The notes beneath the pieces were generated by a model. The model was not told the DNA's origin, did no database searches, and saw only the letters and a program-made list of their open reading frames with translations. A stretch of 64,000 nt of DNA from Arthrobacter sp. B2a2-09 (lineage in GTDB: Bacteria > Actinomycetota > Actinomycetes > Actinomycetales > Micrococcaceae): positions 248,001 to 312,000 of the forward strand of contig NZ_JAMXIC010000001.1 of assembly GCF_027587375.1 (NCBI RefSeq), written 5' to 3'. This document shows positions 16,728-25,995 of this stretch, in pieces. The position numbers and the translations under genes are program-made. Every line of letters begins with the position of its first letter. The first letter of the stretch is position 1.

Positions 16728-18767
16728 ATGAGCAACAACAAGACCGTTGAAGAACTGATCGCCCGTTCCAACCGCCTGGGCGCGGACAAGCGGAACACGA
16801 ACTTTGCCGGCGGGAACACCTCTGCCAAGGGAACCGAGACGGACCCGGTCACCGGGGAGGACGTCGAGCTCCTCTGGGTCAAGGGTTCCGGCGGCGACCT
16901 AGGAACCTTGAAGCCCGAAAACCTGGCCGTGCTGCGGCTGGACCGGCTCCGTGCGTTGAAGAACGTCTACCCCGGCGTCGAGCGCGAAGACGAAATGGTG
17001 GGCGCCTTCGATTACTGCCTCCACGGCAAAGGCGGCGCCGCGCCCTCGATCGACACGGCGATGCACGGACTCGTCGACGCCGCGCACGTCGACCACCTGC
17101 ACCCGGACTCCGGCATCGCGATTGCGACGGCGGTGGACGGCGAAGCACTGACCTCCAAGGTCTTCGGCGAAAAGGTCATGTGGGTTCCCTGGCGCCGCCC
17201 CGGCTTCCAGCTAGGGCTGGACATTGCAGCCATCAAGGAAGCCAACCCGCAGGCCATCGGCACCATTTTGGGTGGCCACGGCATCACCGCGTGGGGCGGC
17301 ACGAGCGAAGAGGCCGAGGCCAACTCCCTCTGGATCATCGAGCAGGCCGAACGCTACATCGCGGAGAACGGCAAAGCCGAGCCATTCGGCGCCAAACTCC
17401 CCGGCTACGCCGCGCTCCCAGAAGCCGAGCGCCGCGCCAAGGCAGCCGCCCTGGCTCCCGCCATCCGCGGCTTCGCTTCGGCCGACAAGCCTCAGGTGGG
17501 CCACTTCAGCGACGATCCGCGTGTCCTGGAGTTCCTCGAAGGGGCTGAGCACCCCCGACTGGGTGCGCTGGGCACCTCCTGCCCGGACCACTTCCTACGC
17601 ACCAAGGTCAAGCCGCTCGTCCTGGACCTGCCGGCCGACGCCGGCATCGAGGAGAGCGTCGCACGCCTCAAGGAACTCCATACGGCGTACCGCGAGGATT
17701 ACCAGGCCTACTACGACCGCCATGCAGACGAAAGCAGCCCTTCCCTGCGCGGTGCCGATCCGGCCATCGTCCTGGTTCCCGGCGTCGGGATGTTCTCCTA
17801 CGGCAAGGACAAACAGACCGCCCGCGTCGCCGGGGAATTCTACCTCAACGCGATCAACGTGATGCGCGGGGCCGAGGCCATCTCCTCCTACGCGCCGATC
17901 GAGGAATCCGAGAAGTTCCGGATCGAATACTGGGCCCTGGAAGAAGCAAAGCTCGCTCGGATGCCCAAGCCCAAGTCCCACGCCACGCGCATCGCGCTGG
18001 TGACCGGCGCGGCATCGGGCATCGGCAAGGCGATCGCCACCCGCCTCGCCGCAGAGGGTGCCTGCGTGGTCATCGCGGACCTCAACCTGGACAACGCGCA
18101 GGCCGTCGCGGGCGAACTCGGCGGAGACGACGTCGCCATCGGCGTGCAGGCAGACGTCACCGACGAAGCCCAGATCGCCGCCGCCATCCAGGAAGCCGTG
18201 CTGGCCTTCGGCGGACTGGACCTGGTGGTCAACAACGCGGGCCTGTCCATCTCCAAGCCGCTCCTGGAAACCACCGAGAAGGACTGGGACCTGCAGCACA
18301 ACGTCATGGCCAAGGGCTCCTTCCTGGTCTCCAAGGCCGCGGCGAAGGTCATGATTGACCAGGGCCTAGGCGGGGACATCGTCTACATCTCCTCGAAGAA
18401 CTCGGTATTCGCCGGCCCGAACAACATCGCCTACTCGGCCACCAAGGCGGACCAGGCCCACCAGGTACGCCTGCTCGCCGCTGAACTGGGCGAGTACGGC
18501 ATCCGGGTCAACGGCATCAACCCCGACGGCGTGGTCCGTGGCTCCGGCATCTTTGCCGGCGGTTGGGGCGCCAAGCGCGCCGCCGTCTACGGCGTCGACG
18601 AGCAGGAACTGGGCAAGTATTACGCCCAGCGGACCCTGCTCAAGCGCGAAGTCCTGCCCGAGCACGTGGCCAACGCCGCCGCCGTGCTGACCAGCAACGA
18701 ACTCTCGCACACCACGGGCCTGCACATCCCGGTGGACGCGGGCGTCGCCGCGGCCTTCCTGCGATGA
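16728..18767 (+). CDS. rhaEW: bifunctional L-rhamnulose-1-phosphate aldolase / L-lactaldehyde dehydrogenase
   Basis: A 679-residue fusion. Residues 1 to about 400 are a class II aldolase domain with zinc ligands in DHLHPDSG (H123, H125) and GGHGITAWG (H184); it splits rhamnulose-1-phosphate into dihydroxyacetone phosphate and L-lactaldehyde. Residues from about 420 are an NAD-binding SDR domain with TGAASGIG at 426-433 and the active-site YSATK; this part is believed to oxidise lactaldehyde. The architecture is that of B. subtilis YuxG and rhizobial RhaD. The start ATG at 16728 follows the isomerase stop by four bases, and the stop overlaps the kinase ATG. Confidence 0.93.
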   Translation: MSNNKTVEELIARSNRLGADKRNTNFAGGNTSAKGTETDPVTGEDVELLWVKGSGGDLGTLKPENLAVLRLDRLRALKNVYPGVEREDEMVGAFDYCLHGKGGAAPSIDTAMHGLVDAAHVDHLHPDSGIAIATAVDGEALTSKVFGEKVMWVPWRRPGFQLGLDIAAIKEANPQAIGTILGGHGITAWGGTSEEAEANSLWIIEQAERYIAENGKAEPFGAKLPGYAALPEAERRAKAAALAPAIRGFASADKPQVGHFSDDPRVLEFLEGAEHPRLGALGTSCPDHFLRTKVKPLVLDLPADAGIEESVARLKELHTAYREDYQAYYDRHADESSPSLRGADPAIVLVPGVGMFSYGKDKQTARVAGEFYLNAINVMRGAEAISSYAPIEESEKFRIEYWALEEAKLARMPKPKSHATRIALVTGAASGIGKAIATRLAAEGACVVIADLNLDNAQAVAGELGGDDVAIGVQADVTDEAQIAAAIQEAVLAFGGLDLVVNNAGLSISKPLLETTEKDWDLQHNVMAKGSFLVSKAAAKVMIDQGLGGDIVYISSKNSVFAGPNNIAYSATKADQAHQVRLLAAELGEYGIRVNGINPDGVVRGSGIFAGGWGAKRAAVYGVDEQELGKYYAQRTLLKREVLPEHVANAAAVLTSNELSHTTGLHIPVDAGVAAAFLR

Positions 18768-20224
18768 GCGGACAGTTCAACGCCGGCGGCGTTTTCGCTG
18801 CGGTCGATATCGGAGCGTCATCGGGCCGAGTCATGCTCGGCCGCGTCACCGGCGGGCGCGCCGAGCTCGAAACAGTGCACCGTTTTCCCAACGGGGTCGT
18901 AGAGCTCGACGGCGGACTCCACTGGGACTTCGACGCCCTGTTCGATGAGGTGCTCAAGGGACTTGCGGCGGCCGCCGAAACGGCCGCCGCAAGCGGGGAG
19001 CGGATCGTCAGTATCGGGATCGACACGTGGGCCGTCGACTACGGACTCGTGGATCACTCCGGCGCCCTGCGGACCCGTCCGTTCAGCTACCGCGACGAGC
19101 GCGGCCGCACCGCCGTCGCGAACGTCCACAAGGTGCTGGACCCGGCACGGCTCTATGCCACCACCGGGCTGCAGTTCCTGCAGTTCAATACGATCTACCA
19201 GCTCGCCACCGAGAGGCAACTGCGCGGCGTCCAGGCGTTGCTCATCCCGGACTTGATCGCGTTCAAATTGACCGGGCAACGCCGCACCGAGGCCACGAAT
19301 GCTTCCACCACCGGGCTTTTTGACGCCGTCGCGGGGGAGTGGGCCACCGAATTCTTCAAGCCGTTAGGCCTCCCCAAAAAACTGTTCCCGGCCATCATCC
19401 AGCCAGGCGAAACCGTAGGCACGCTGCTGCCGGAGATCGCCGCCCGGACGGGCCTCGAAGCGGAGACTGCGGTGGTTGCCGTGGGATCGCACGACACCGC
19501 CTCGGCCGTGGCAGCCGTTCCGTCCCGGCAGGAAGACTTCGCCTATATTTCCTCCGGCACCTGGTCCCTCGTGGGCGTTGAGTTGGACACCCCGGTCCTG
19601 GGTGAGGCAAGCCGCTTGGCGAACTTCACCAACGAGCGGGGCGTCGACGGCACCATCAGGTACCTGCGCAACGTGGGTGGGCTGTGGTTGCTCAGCGAAT
19701 GCCAACGCACCTGGGCCGCCGAAGGCCACCGGCAGGAACTCGCCGCGCTCCTGGAGTCCGCGGCGGCACTTCCCGCCGGCGGCCCCCAAATCAACGCCGA
19801 CGATCCGGCGTTCATCGCCCCGGACAACATGCCGGACCGCATCCGAGCCGCGGTGCGCGCCGGCGGTGCCATCCTCCCGGACCGGCCGGCCGCCGTCGTG
19901 CGCTGCATCCTGGACAGCCTCGCGGCCGCCTACGCCAGGACCCTGGCGCGCGCCGAAGAACTGTCCGGCAAGCCGACGTCCGTGGTCCACATCGTGGGCG
20001 GCGGTTCGCAGAACAGGCTGCTGTGCCAGCTCACCGCGGATGCCACCGGCAAGACGGTTGTTGCCGGCCCCGTGGAAGCCACGGCGCTCGGGAACGTGCT
20101 GGTTCAGGCCAGAGCGGCAGGAGCCGTTACGGGTGGCCGGTCCGAACTACGGGCGCTCGTGAGGGCAAGCGTCGGGCTTGAAAGCTACGAGCCGAAACTG
20201 GCGGCTGTACTTCACAATCCTTAG
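18764..20224 (+). CDS. rhaB: L-rhamnulokinase
   Basis: A 486-residue FGGY-family sugar kinase that phosphorylates L-rhamnulose. The N-terminal phosphate-binding loop reads FAAVDIGASSGRVMLG, IGIDTWAVDYGLV is the second conserved motif, and the C-terminal lobe contains SGTWSLVG and HIVGGGSQNRLLCQLTADA. The start ATG lies within the stop region of rhaEW (ATGA overlap). It is the last gene of the operon. No rhamnose transporter gene is found nearby, so uptake must be encoded elsewhere. Confidence 0.94.
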   Translation: MSGQFNAGGVFAAVDIGASSGRVMLGRVTGGRAELETVHRFPNGVVELDGGLHWDFDALFDEVLKGLAAAAETAAASGERIVSIGIDTWAVDYGLVDHSGALRTRPFSYRDERGRTAVANVHKVLDPARLYATTGLQFLQFNTIYQLATERQLRGVQALLIPDLIAFKLTGQRRTEATNASTTGLFDAVAGEWATEFFKPLGLPKKLFPAIIQPGETVGTLLPEIAARTGLEAETAVVAVGSHDTASAVAAVPSRQEDFAYISSGTWSLVGVELDTPVLGEASRLANFTNERGVDGTIRYLRNVGGLWLLSECQRTWAAEGHRQELAALLESAAALPAGGPQINADDPAFIAPDNMPDRIRAAVRAGGAILPDRPAAVVRCILDSLAAAYARTLARAEELSGKPTSVVHIVGGGSQNRLLCQLTADATGKTVVAGPVEATALGNVLVQARAAGAVTGGRSELRALVRASVGLESYEPKLAAVLHNP

Positions 20225-20353
20225 GGCTGAACGCCTACACCTCTGGTCCGGACGCGACAGTGTTCGGGAGGCGCCCTGTTGTGCCGTAAAGCCCCTCGAT
20301 AGACTTAGAAGGCGCCGAAGAGACGCAAGGTTGGTTGCGGGAAAGGCAAGATC

Positions 20354-20767
20354 ATGACCGACAGCAGCGGCGTCGAAGAACCCACTGAAGAAGAGAAAAG
20401 CGGAGCTCCCGAGGAACCGGAACTCCGGGGCCGGTACGTCGAGGGAGACTACGGGAAGACGGGAACGCAGGCCGGGCGGCATTCCGAAGACGAAGAAGGC
20501 CAATACAGCGAAGGCGACTACGGCACGGCCGGCAGTCAAGGAGGCTTGCCCGAACCCCTGGGTGAGAAAGCCAAGGAATCCGGGCGCTACGCAAAAGCCG
20601 ACCTCGGCGAGGCGGGAGCGGTTCCGGGGCGCACAGCAGAGTCGGAAATCGGTCAGTACGCCGAGGGGGACTACGGCGCGGACGGCGCAGTGGGACCGCT
20701 ACGTGAGGCAGCCGATCGACCCGAAGGCGATCAACCAGCGCCACCGGATGAAGACGGCGACGACTGA
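20354..20767 (+). CDS. acidic repeat protein with YxEGDYG motifs
   Basis: A 137-residue, very acidic, Gly/Glu/Asp/Ala-rich hydrophilic protein without membrane segments. A repeat of about 30-40 residues recurs: GRYVEGDYGKTG, GQYSEGDYGTAG, GRYAKADLGEAG and GQYAEGDYGADG, each with a GxY and a DYG or DLG. The composition suggests an intrinsically disordered protein. Start ATG at 20354 follows GGGAAAGG. It stands alone, 130 bases after the rhamnose operon and convergent with the next small gene. I do not know its function; disordered acidic proteins in actinobacteria are often stress-related, but that is only a guess. Confidence 0.7.
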   Translation: MTDSSGVEEPTEEEKSGAPEEPELRGRYVEGDYGKTGTQAGRHSEDEEGQYSEGDYGTAGSQGGLPEPLGEKAKESGRYAKADLGEAGAVPGRTAESEIGQYAEGDYGADGAVGPLREAADRPEGDQPAPPDEDGDD

Positions 20768-20776
20768 CTGGGTCCT

Positions 20777-21004
20777 TTACTTCGGCCGGGCCGGGGCTTC
20801 TTCAGCCTTGGCCCGGATGAAGCTCAGATCTTCGGGGGAGAGGCTGACCTGGCTGTGCCGGTCGGCATCCGGAGTGATGCCCGTTTCCTGGTGGATTATT
20901 TCCGTGATGGTTCGCGGCAAGACCACGCATCCAGGGTTGTCGGTTAGCCAATGCCGCGTTTCGGGGCTGAGCATGTCCCAGTGATCCCTGATATTCATCT
21001 CCAT
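20777..21004 (-). CDS. small hypothetical protein
   Basis: A 75-residue soluble protein. The N-terminal half (RDHWDMLSPETRHWLTDNPG) and the segment LPRTITEIIHQETG look like helices with a turn; the second half ends in an Ala/Glu/Lys-rich helix with SLSPEDLSFIRAKAEE. No known motif is recognised. Start at ATG 21004 with AGG nine bases upstream; an ATG two codons in is also possible. Convergent with the repeat-protein gene, nine bases apart. Confidence 0.55.
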   Translation of the reverse strand: MEMNIRDHWDMLSPETRHWLTDNPGCVVLPRTITEIIHQETGITPDADRHSQVSLSPEDLSFIRAKAEEAPARPK

Positions 21005-21114
21005 GGATGACGCCTAACTGAGTGGGGGCAGAGAAAAAAGCCGGCCGAGGCCGGTGCCGGAAACGTCATCAGGATACGCCCGGGCATAGGGGAATGACAG
21101 GGTCCGTTCGCGGG

Positions 21115-21360
21115 TTAGCTGTCCTCGTCCCCGGGTGCCCGGGGTAGATCAGCGTTCGGGGATTTGTTCCATGTGGCGACGACGTTGACCCCGCCACGCG
21201 CGTCCCGTTCAGTCACGATTTCAATCTCGGAAGCTGACGCCCCCATGCCGAGCAGGTCTTCGCGATAAGAAGCTACCAAGACGCCGAGACTTTCTTCGGT
21301 CCACTCACCGGGACGTATTCTGGTCGAGATTTCTACTGGTTCGGGCTGGTACAGACTCAT
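21115..21360 (-). CDS. small hypothetical protein
   Basis: An 81-residue soluble protein, acidic at the C-terminus. The middle (EESLGVLVASYREDLLGMG) is probably a helix and the later part (IEIVTERDARGGVNVVATWNK) two strands. No family recognised. A GGAGGCGCAG run lies just upstream of its ATG (the minus-strand reading of ctgcgcctcc at 21363-21372), which is a good ribosome site. Confidence 0.6.
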   Translation of the reverse strand: MSLYQPEPVEISTRIRPGEWTEESLGVLVASYREDLLGMGASASEIEIVTERDARGGVNVVATWNKSPNADLPRAPGDEDS

Positions 21361-21596
21361 ACTGCGCCTCCTGGGTCTCGGTTCTGTTGAGTGGCCGGGG
21401 GCCCTCTCTGGTCATTTCCGAAGGGTACTCATTCCACGCTAGGGCTTGGATGCGCTTATGAGAAGATCCGGACCCTGTCGCGACGACGGCCACGCCGGCT
21501 CAGGGGTTCCGCTGGTGATTGCGTCTCGCTGCGGATGCGCCTAGCGTGATCAGACAAGAAACGATGCGAAGAGTGTTTCCAAGCGGGGGCCATGAC

Positions 21597-23081
21597 ATGG
21601 CAACTCAAAGCGACGGCGTAGGCTTCCGTTCCAAACGGGGCCCGGTACTCATAGCGCTGATGCTCTCGAGCGGCCTCGTCGCGATCGATGCCACCATCGT
21701 GGCGACCGCGGTGCCTTCGATTGTGCATGAAATCGGTGGGTTCGCTTCGTTCCCGTGGCTCTTCTCCGCGTACCTGCTCGCGCAGGCCGTCTCGGTTCCG
21801 GTCTACGCGAAACTCTCCGACATGGCAGGCCGTAAGCCGATCATTCTCACTGGCATTGGACTCTTCCTGCTCGGATCGATTCTTTGCGGGCTGGCGTGGA
21901 GCATGCCCACGCTCATTGCCTTTCGCGTGGTGCAGGGCCTGGGTGCCGGCGCGGTCCTGCCTGTTGCCATAACCATCGCTGGCGACATTTACACCCTGGC
22001 CGAGCGCGCAAAGGTGCAAGGCTACCTCGCCAGCGTGTGGGCAACCTCATCTGTTGTCGGTCCAACACTGGGTGGGGTGTTCTCTTCGCTGGGAGTTTGG
22101 CGCGGAATCTTCCTGGTCAACATTCCACTGTGCCTTGTGGCTGCGTGGATGCTGGTTCAAAGGTTCCACGAGAACATCGAACGGGTAAAGCACCGCATCG
22201 ACTATCTTGGAGCCGCCCTCCTCACGGTCACGCTGACCTTGACCATCCTCGGGGCCCTGGAGGGTGGGCAGGCATGGGCCTGGGACTCTCCGATCAGCAT
22301 TGCTGTGTTCGCGATTGGTTCACTTTTGCTCGTTGCCTTCGTCCTGGTCGAGCGGCGAGCAGCTGAACCTGTCCTTCCGCCGTGGGTCGTTTCGAGGCGC
22401 CTTCTCGGCACGACCGCGCTGATCTCCTTCGGCGCCGGAGCAATCGTGCTTGGCCTCACCTCCTACGTTCCCACTTTCCTTCAAGGCGCGCTTTCGGTGT
22501 CGCCGGTCACGGCGGGCCTATCCCTGGCAGCCCTGACAATCGGCTGGCCGATCAGCGCCTCGCAGTCGGGCCGCTTCTACCTTCGGATCGGCTTCAGGGC
22601 AACAGCCTTGATCGGGATCACGGTCACCCTCATCGGTTCGGCGGCCCTCGCCATCACGGCCTACACGCCGAACCTCGGGTTCGTCGCAGGCAGCTGCTTT
22701 GTCGCCGGGCTCGGACTCGGGCTACTTGCAACCCCGAGCCTGATCGCAGCCCAGTCCAGTGTCGAATGGCACGAACGAGGAGTAGTGACGGGCACCAACC
22801 TCTTCGCGCGATCCATCGGCAGTTCGCTGGGCGTAGCAGTTTTCGGAGCCGTGGCCAACGCAATCTACGCCGGCAGCCCCGGTGGCGGGAAGAATTCGCA
22901 GGCGATCGTATTCGCCTCTGCTGCGGTATTTCTCGCCGTGCTTGTGAGCGCCGCGCTCACCGTCGTCGCTGTCATCGCAATGCCCGCCACCGCCCTGGAG
23001 GTTACCGCTCCCCAAGGCAAGGGGCCGGGCTCGCGGCTCCAAAAAGTGCGGCGACCAAACGGGCGGAATGGGGGCCCTTAG
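21597..23081 (+). CDS. DHA2-family MFS drug exporter (EmrB/QacA-like)
   Basis: A 494-residue transporter with fourteen predicted helices, the DHA2 arrangement. Helix 1 contains the DHA2 signature LVAIDATIVATAVP, the helix 2-3 loop has KLSDMAGRKPI (motif A), and motif C appears as SVVGPTLGGVFSSLGVWRGIF. It should expel lipophilic drugs or dyes by proton antiport. The ATG at 21597 is chosen because GGGGG lies 9 bases upstream and the first helix begins shortly after it. The gene stands alone; the next gene is convergent. Confidence 0.9.
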   Translation: MATQSDGVGFRSKRGPVLIALMLSSGLVAIDATIVATAVPSIVHEIGGFASFPWLFSAYLLAQAVSVPVYAKLSDMAGRKPIILTGIGLFLLGSILCGLAWSMPTLIAFRVVQGLGAGAVLPVAITIAGDIYTLAERAKVQGYLASVWATSSVVGPTLGGVFSSLGVWRGIFLVNIPLCLVAAWMLVQRFHENIERVKHRIDYLGAALLTVTLTLTILGALEGGQAWAWDSPISIAVFAIGSLLLVAFVLVERRAAEPVLPPWVVSRRLLGTTALISFGAGAIVLGLTSYVPTFLQGALSVSPVTAGLSLAALTIGWPISASQSGRFYLRIGFRATALIGITVTLIGSAALAITAYTPNLGFVAGSCFVAGLGLGLLATPSLIAAQSSVEWHERGVVTGTNLFARSIGSSLGVAVFGAVANAIYAGSPGGGKNSQAIVFASAAVFLAVLVSAALTVVAVIAMPATALEVTAPQGKGPGSRLQKVRRPNGRNGGP

Positions 23082-23101
23082 GGTTGTGTCCCCCGGCTGG
23101 G

Positions 23102-23554
23102 CTAGTTTCCCGGCTCCTCCGGAGACTGATTGGTTTCACTGCCACCCGTACGGACAACGCGGATTTTCGTGGTCTGCCGCTCTGAATGTTCCGGGAGCTG
23201 GATACGGATTTCGAGGACCCCATCCTCGTATGTGGCAAGGATGCCGTCTTGGCTCACTCCGCGGGGCAGCGGGATGCTGCGGGACCGTTCCCCGTAGCGG
23301 AGCTCGGTGCGGTAACCCTTCATGTCCACGCGTTCGGCATCCTCCTCGCGCCGCGCCTGGATATGCAGCGTGTCGTCGGCGACGCTGATGTCGACGTCGG
23401 TCTCGGGGTCGATTCCCGGCAGATCCACTCTGACGACGAGCGTGTCCCCGTCCTGGTACTGTTCGATGCGGAGCGAAGGATCAGATTCGCCTTGAAGGAA
23501 TCGTCGGAGGGGTTCCGGGACTTCGAGTCCGCCGCGTCCGAATAGGTTGTCCAT
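23102..23554 (-). CDS. Hsp20/alpha-crystallin small heat shock protein
   Basis: A 150-residue small heat shock protein with a central alpha-crystallin domain (about residues 35-130). Recognisable pieces are VVRVDLPGIDPETDVDISV, LHIQARRE and the strand RSIPLPRGV, with the C-terminal I-x-I/V element in TKIRVV. It is an ATP-independent holdase chaperone in the cytoplasm. AGGAGG lies seven bases before the ATG. I looked for the HspR (HAIR) inverted repeat upstream and did not find it, so the regulator is unknown. Confidence 0.93.
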   Translation of the reverse strand: MDNLFGRGGLEVPEPLRRFLQGESDPSLRIEQYQDGDTLVVRVDLPGIDPETDVDISVADDTLHIQARREEDAERVDMKGYRTELRYGERSRSIPLPRGVSQDGILATYEDGVLEIRIQLPEHSERQTTKIRVVRTGGSETNQSPEEPGN

Positions 23555-23683
23555 GATGACCTCCTGGTAGGTACCGGCTGCCAGTCAATACAGACTTGCC
23601 GGGATGAGAAGAAAGCTACGCCTAGCACGGTCCCATGGATAGCCCGTCCCGTGGATAGCCCCTCGGCAGGACGATTGCGCGTC

Positions 23684-24367
23684 TCAGCTTTGATGGAAGT
23701 CCGGAGCCTTTGGGGCGTCGAGTATTCCCGCGATCTTCTCTTCCAGGGCTGCGATGGTCGCTTCGGGCAGGACAATCAGACCATCCAATTCGCGCCGGGC
23801 GCGCTTGTACGCTGTCTGCCGTTCTGCCGGCGTCGCTGCGCTGTCCGAAGCGATCCTGAGCAGCTTCCTGGCGGTTGCCAGCCGCTGGCGCTCGGGCTCA
23901 GTGAAATTGCTGTCCTTGATGCGTTTGGCTTCCCGTTCTGCCACGTCGAACGCCAGTTCGAAGCTGCGGACGGCCGTGCGATATTCCGCTAGCCGTGCCG
24001 TCGTCGTAATTTCTCCCGGAGTTGCCGGGCGCAAGCCGTCAGCCTCCCGTTTGGTCCGAAGAAACGCCACGGTGAGCGGCTCGCGGACGTCTGACATGAC
24101 CGGAAAATCAATGAGTTTACCGACGTCAAGTTCGTATTCGAGCCATCGCCGGTTCACGGCGTCGTGTGCCTCTTGCAGCCGCAGGACCTCGGCCTGGCTG
24201 GCCTGCTCCGCTTGCGCCGCGCGGTTCTGGAGCTGATAGAGCTCCACCCGACGGCGGTGCCGCCGTTCGCTGGCTCTGGACCAGGACCGCGCCCAACCGC
24301 CAGCCAATCCGCTCAGCGGAAAGACCAGCCACCAGAAGTGGCTGACGAAATCGAGGAAGGGATTCAC
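23684..24367 (-). CDS. hypothetical protein with N-terminal helix and long coiled coil
   Basis: A 227-residue protein, starting at the GTG 24367 that has GGTGGGA about ten bases upstream. One hydrophobic helix lies near the N-terminus (FWWLVFPLSGLAGGW), then a long helical, Arg/Glu/Ala-rich region (residues 35-75 and 150-215) with coiled-coil character such as LYQLQNRAAQAEQASQAEV. It is probably anchored to the membrane with the helical part in the cytoplasm. I recognise no catalytic motif. It diverges from the globin gene by about 140 bases. Confidence 0.6.
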   Translation of the reverse strand: MNPFLDFVSHFWWLVFPLSGLAGGWARSWSRASERRHRRRVELYQLQNRAAQAEQASQAEVLRLQEAHDAVNRRWLEYELDVGKLIDFPVMSDVREPLTVAFLRTKREADGLRPATPGEITTTARLAEYRTAVRSFELAFDVAEREAKRIKDSNFTEPERQRLATARKLLRIASDSAATPAERQTAYKRARRELDGLIVLPEATIAALEEKIAGILDAPKAPDFHQS

Positions 24368-24510
24368 CGCTTTATCGTCCCACCGGTCCGGACGTGTCTC
24401 AAGAGGCCGCGGCCGGCAGGGCCTGAGCTTGTGCTGAGTGGAATATTTCCGGGGGCGGACGTGCTTCCGTTCCCGTGGCATTTGGGGGAGGAGCGTGCCA
24501 TCGTTGCAGC

Positions 24511-24972
24511 ATGCAGACGGTATTCGAGGCGGCGGGCGGTGCCGACTTCTTCTTCGAGCTGGCGGACGCTTGGCATGCCAGGGTCATGGCGGACGAGGTA
24601 GTAGGGCATGCGTTCAGCCATGGGTTCCATCCCGAGCACACGAGGCGTCTGGCCGCCTATTGGGTGGAGGCGTTGGGCGGCCCCAAGGCGTATACCGGCG
24701 CTTACGGTGACGAGACATCAGTGGTGCGGATGCACAGCGGCAACGGGCCACATGAGGACATGGACCGCAGGGCGATCGCCTGCTTCGATCAGGCACTGGC
24801 GGATGTAGGACTCACCGGAAGCAGCCTCCTCTGGGAAGTGCTGCACGACTACTTCGCCTGGGCGACCACCACCACCATGTCCAGGTACCACCGCTCCGCA
24901 GACGACGTCCCGGAGGGACTTCGCATCCCGGCGTGGTCCTGGGACGGGCTCGTTGATGAGAAGGAAGCTTAG
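24511..24972 (+). CDS. truncated-hemoglobin-like protein
   Basis: A 153-residue globin-fold protein resembling group II truncated hemoglobins. The segments LAAYWVEALGGPKAY and VVRMHSGNG correspond to the usual E-helix YWGGP and the RGHPxLRxRH region, with the His of RMHSG as the candidate proximal ligand. The C-terminal 35 residues extend beyond the globin core. The ATG at 24511 has no good ribosome site close by (GGAGGAG is 18 bases away), so an upstream start is possible. Role in oxygen or nitric-oxide chemistry is likely for the family but not shown. The stop overlaps the convergent hydrolase gene by four bases. Confidence 0.7.
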   Translation: MQTVFEAAGGADFFFELADAWHARVMADEVVGHAFSHGFHPEHTRRLAAYWVEALGGPKAYTGAYGDETSVVRMHSGNGPHEDMDRRAIACFDQALADVGLTGSSLLWEVLHDYFAWATTTTMSRYHRSADDVPEGLRIPAWSWDGLVDEKEA

Positions 24973-25820
24973 CCGACCTTCCGGAGCCAGTCCGTCAGGA
25001 TAGGCAAGACGACGGAGCTATGCATCGCCCCGATGTGATCGAGGCCAGGAAGCACTTGGACATCCCACCCGGTGTCAAGCAGGGCTTGCTTGTGTGTCGT
25101 CAGGGGCTCACCGATCTTTACCTGAACGTTGCCCCAGGCCGGGCCGTAATCGATCCGGTCGTCCGCCCCTGCGAAGGCAAGACGGGGCAAACCCGGCGGG
25201 ACTTCGGCGGAGGAATCGTAGAAGTCTTGAAGGGCTTCGTAGAGGGTGACGAATTGGCGGGTTTGTGCTTCGTTCGTTTGTACGGGCACGGAGTCCCAGT
25301 CTCCGGGCTCAACTTCAGTGGTGGGTGAAGGAACCAGATCGGCAGATTGGGTGGACATCGAGTGCGCTGCCCGGGTGACCGCCAACATGCTCTCGTAAGG
25401 CCCATCGAGGGGTGGGTATCCGCCCATCACCAGTGCCCAGAGCCGGTCAGTGCGGATTGCGAGCTGCAAGCCACAGAGTGCCAGCCAGGAGTAGCCATAG
25501 TAGGCGAAGGTGCCGGCCTCAGCGGCATCGGCGATGGCAAGGAGGTCAGCCGTGACATTCGCCGGAGTAAGGGTGTCCGGTGCGGGGTGTGCCATCCGGT
25601 GACCTTCGTAATCGGCAACGACCACCCGGTGTGATCGCGCGAGTCCGTTGACCAAGTTGGGTCCCAGATCCGGATCAGCGCCCCAGCGGCGCATCGTTTC
25701 GGCCTCTTCCGGCAGATAGGCGGCGAAGCGGGCAGGTACCATCAGGGCGCGTCCGTTTCCGTGGATGGTTAGGGGGATCGTTGTGCCGTCGTGAAGAACG
25801 GCCTCAGCGGTGTCAATCAC
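24969..25820 (-). CDS. alpha/beta hydrolase
   Basis: A 283-residue alpha/beta-hydrolase-fold protein. The nucleophile elbow reads YGYSWLALCG, so the serine is present but the glycine usually found two residues after it is replaced by leucine. A candidate acid is Asp in FAGADDRIDYG and the catalytic His is in GLDHIGAMH. The N-terminal third has the strand RVVVADYEGH expected before the elbow. No signal peptide. Substrate cannot be inferred; it stands without partners, upstream of an NTF2-like gene on the other strand. Confidence 0.8.
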   Translation of the reverse strand: MIDTAEAVLHDGTTIPLTIHGNGRALMVPARFAAYLPEEAETMRRWGADPDLGPNLVNGLARSHRVVVADYEGHRMAHPAPDTLTPANVTADLLAIADAAEAGTFAYYGYSWLALCGLQLAIRTDRLWALVMGGYPPLDGPYESMLAVTRAAHSMSTQSADLVPSPTTEVEPGDWDSVPVQTNEAQTRQFVTLYEALQDFYDSSAEVPPGLPRLAFAGADDRIDYGPAWGNVQVKIGEPLTTHKQALLDTGWDVQVLPGLDHIGAMHSSVVLPILTDWLRKVG

Positions 25821-25995
25821 GGCTTACCCTCCAATTGGCTGCGGCCACTTGTGGTCAAGCTTGCCACTGAATTGCCGGTAGCGGCCCTTGGCATGTTCCC
25901 CGAACTCGAGGCATTTCCCATCGACAGGCACCCTGGCCAGGAATAGCCTTAAGCCGTCCCATTGACCGACGAGGATGACGGAGAGGTATCCGAAC

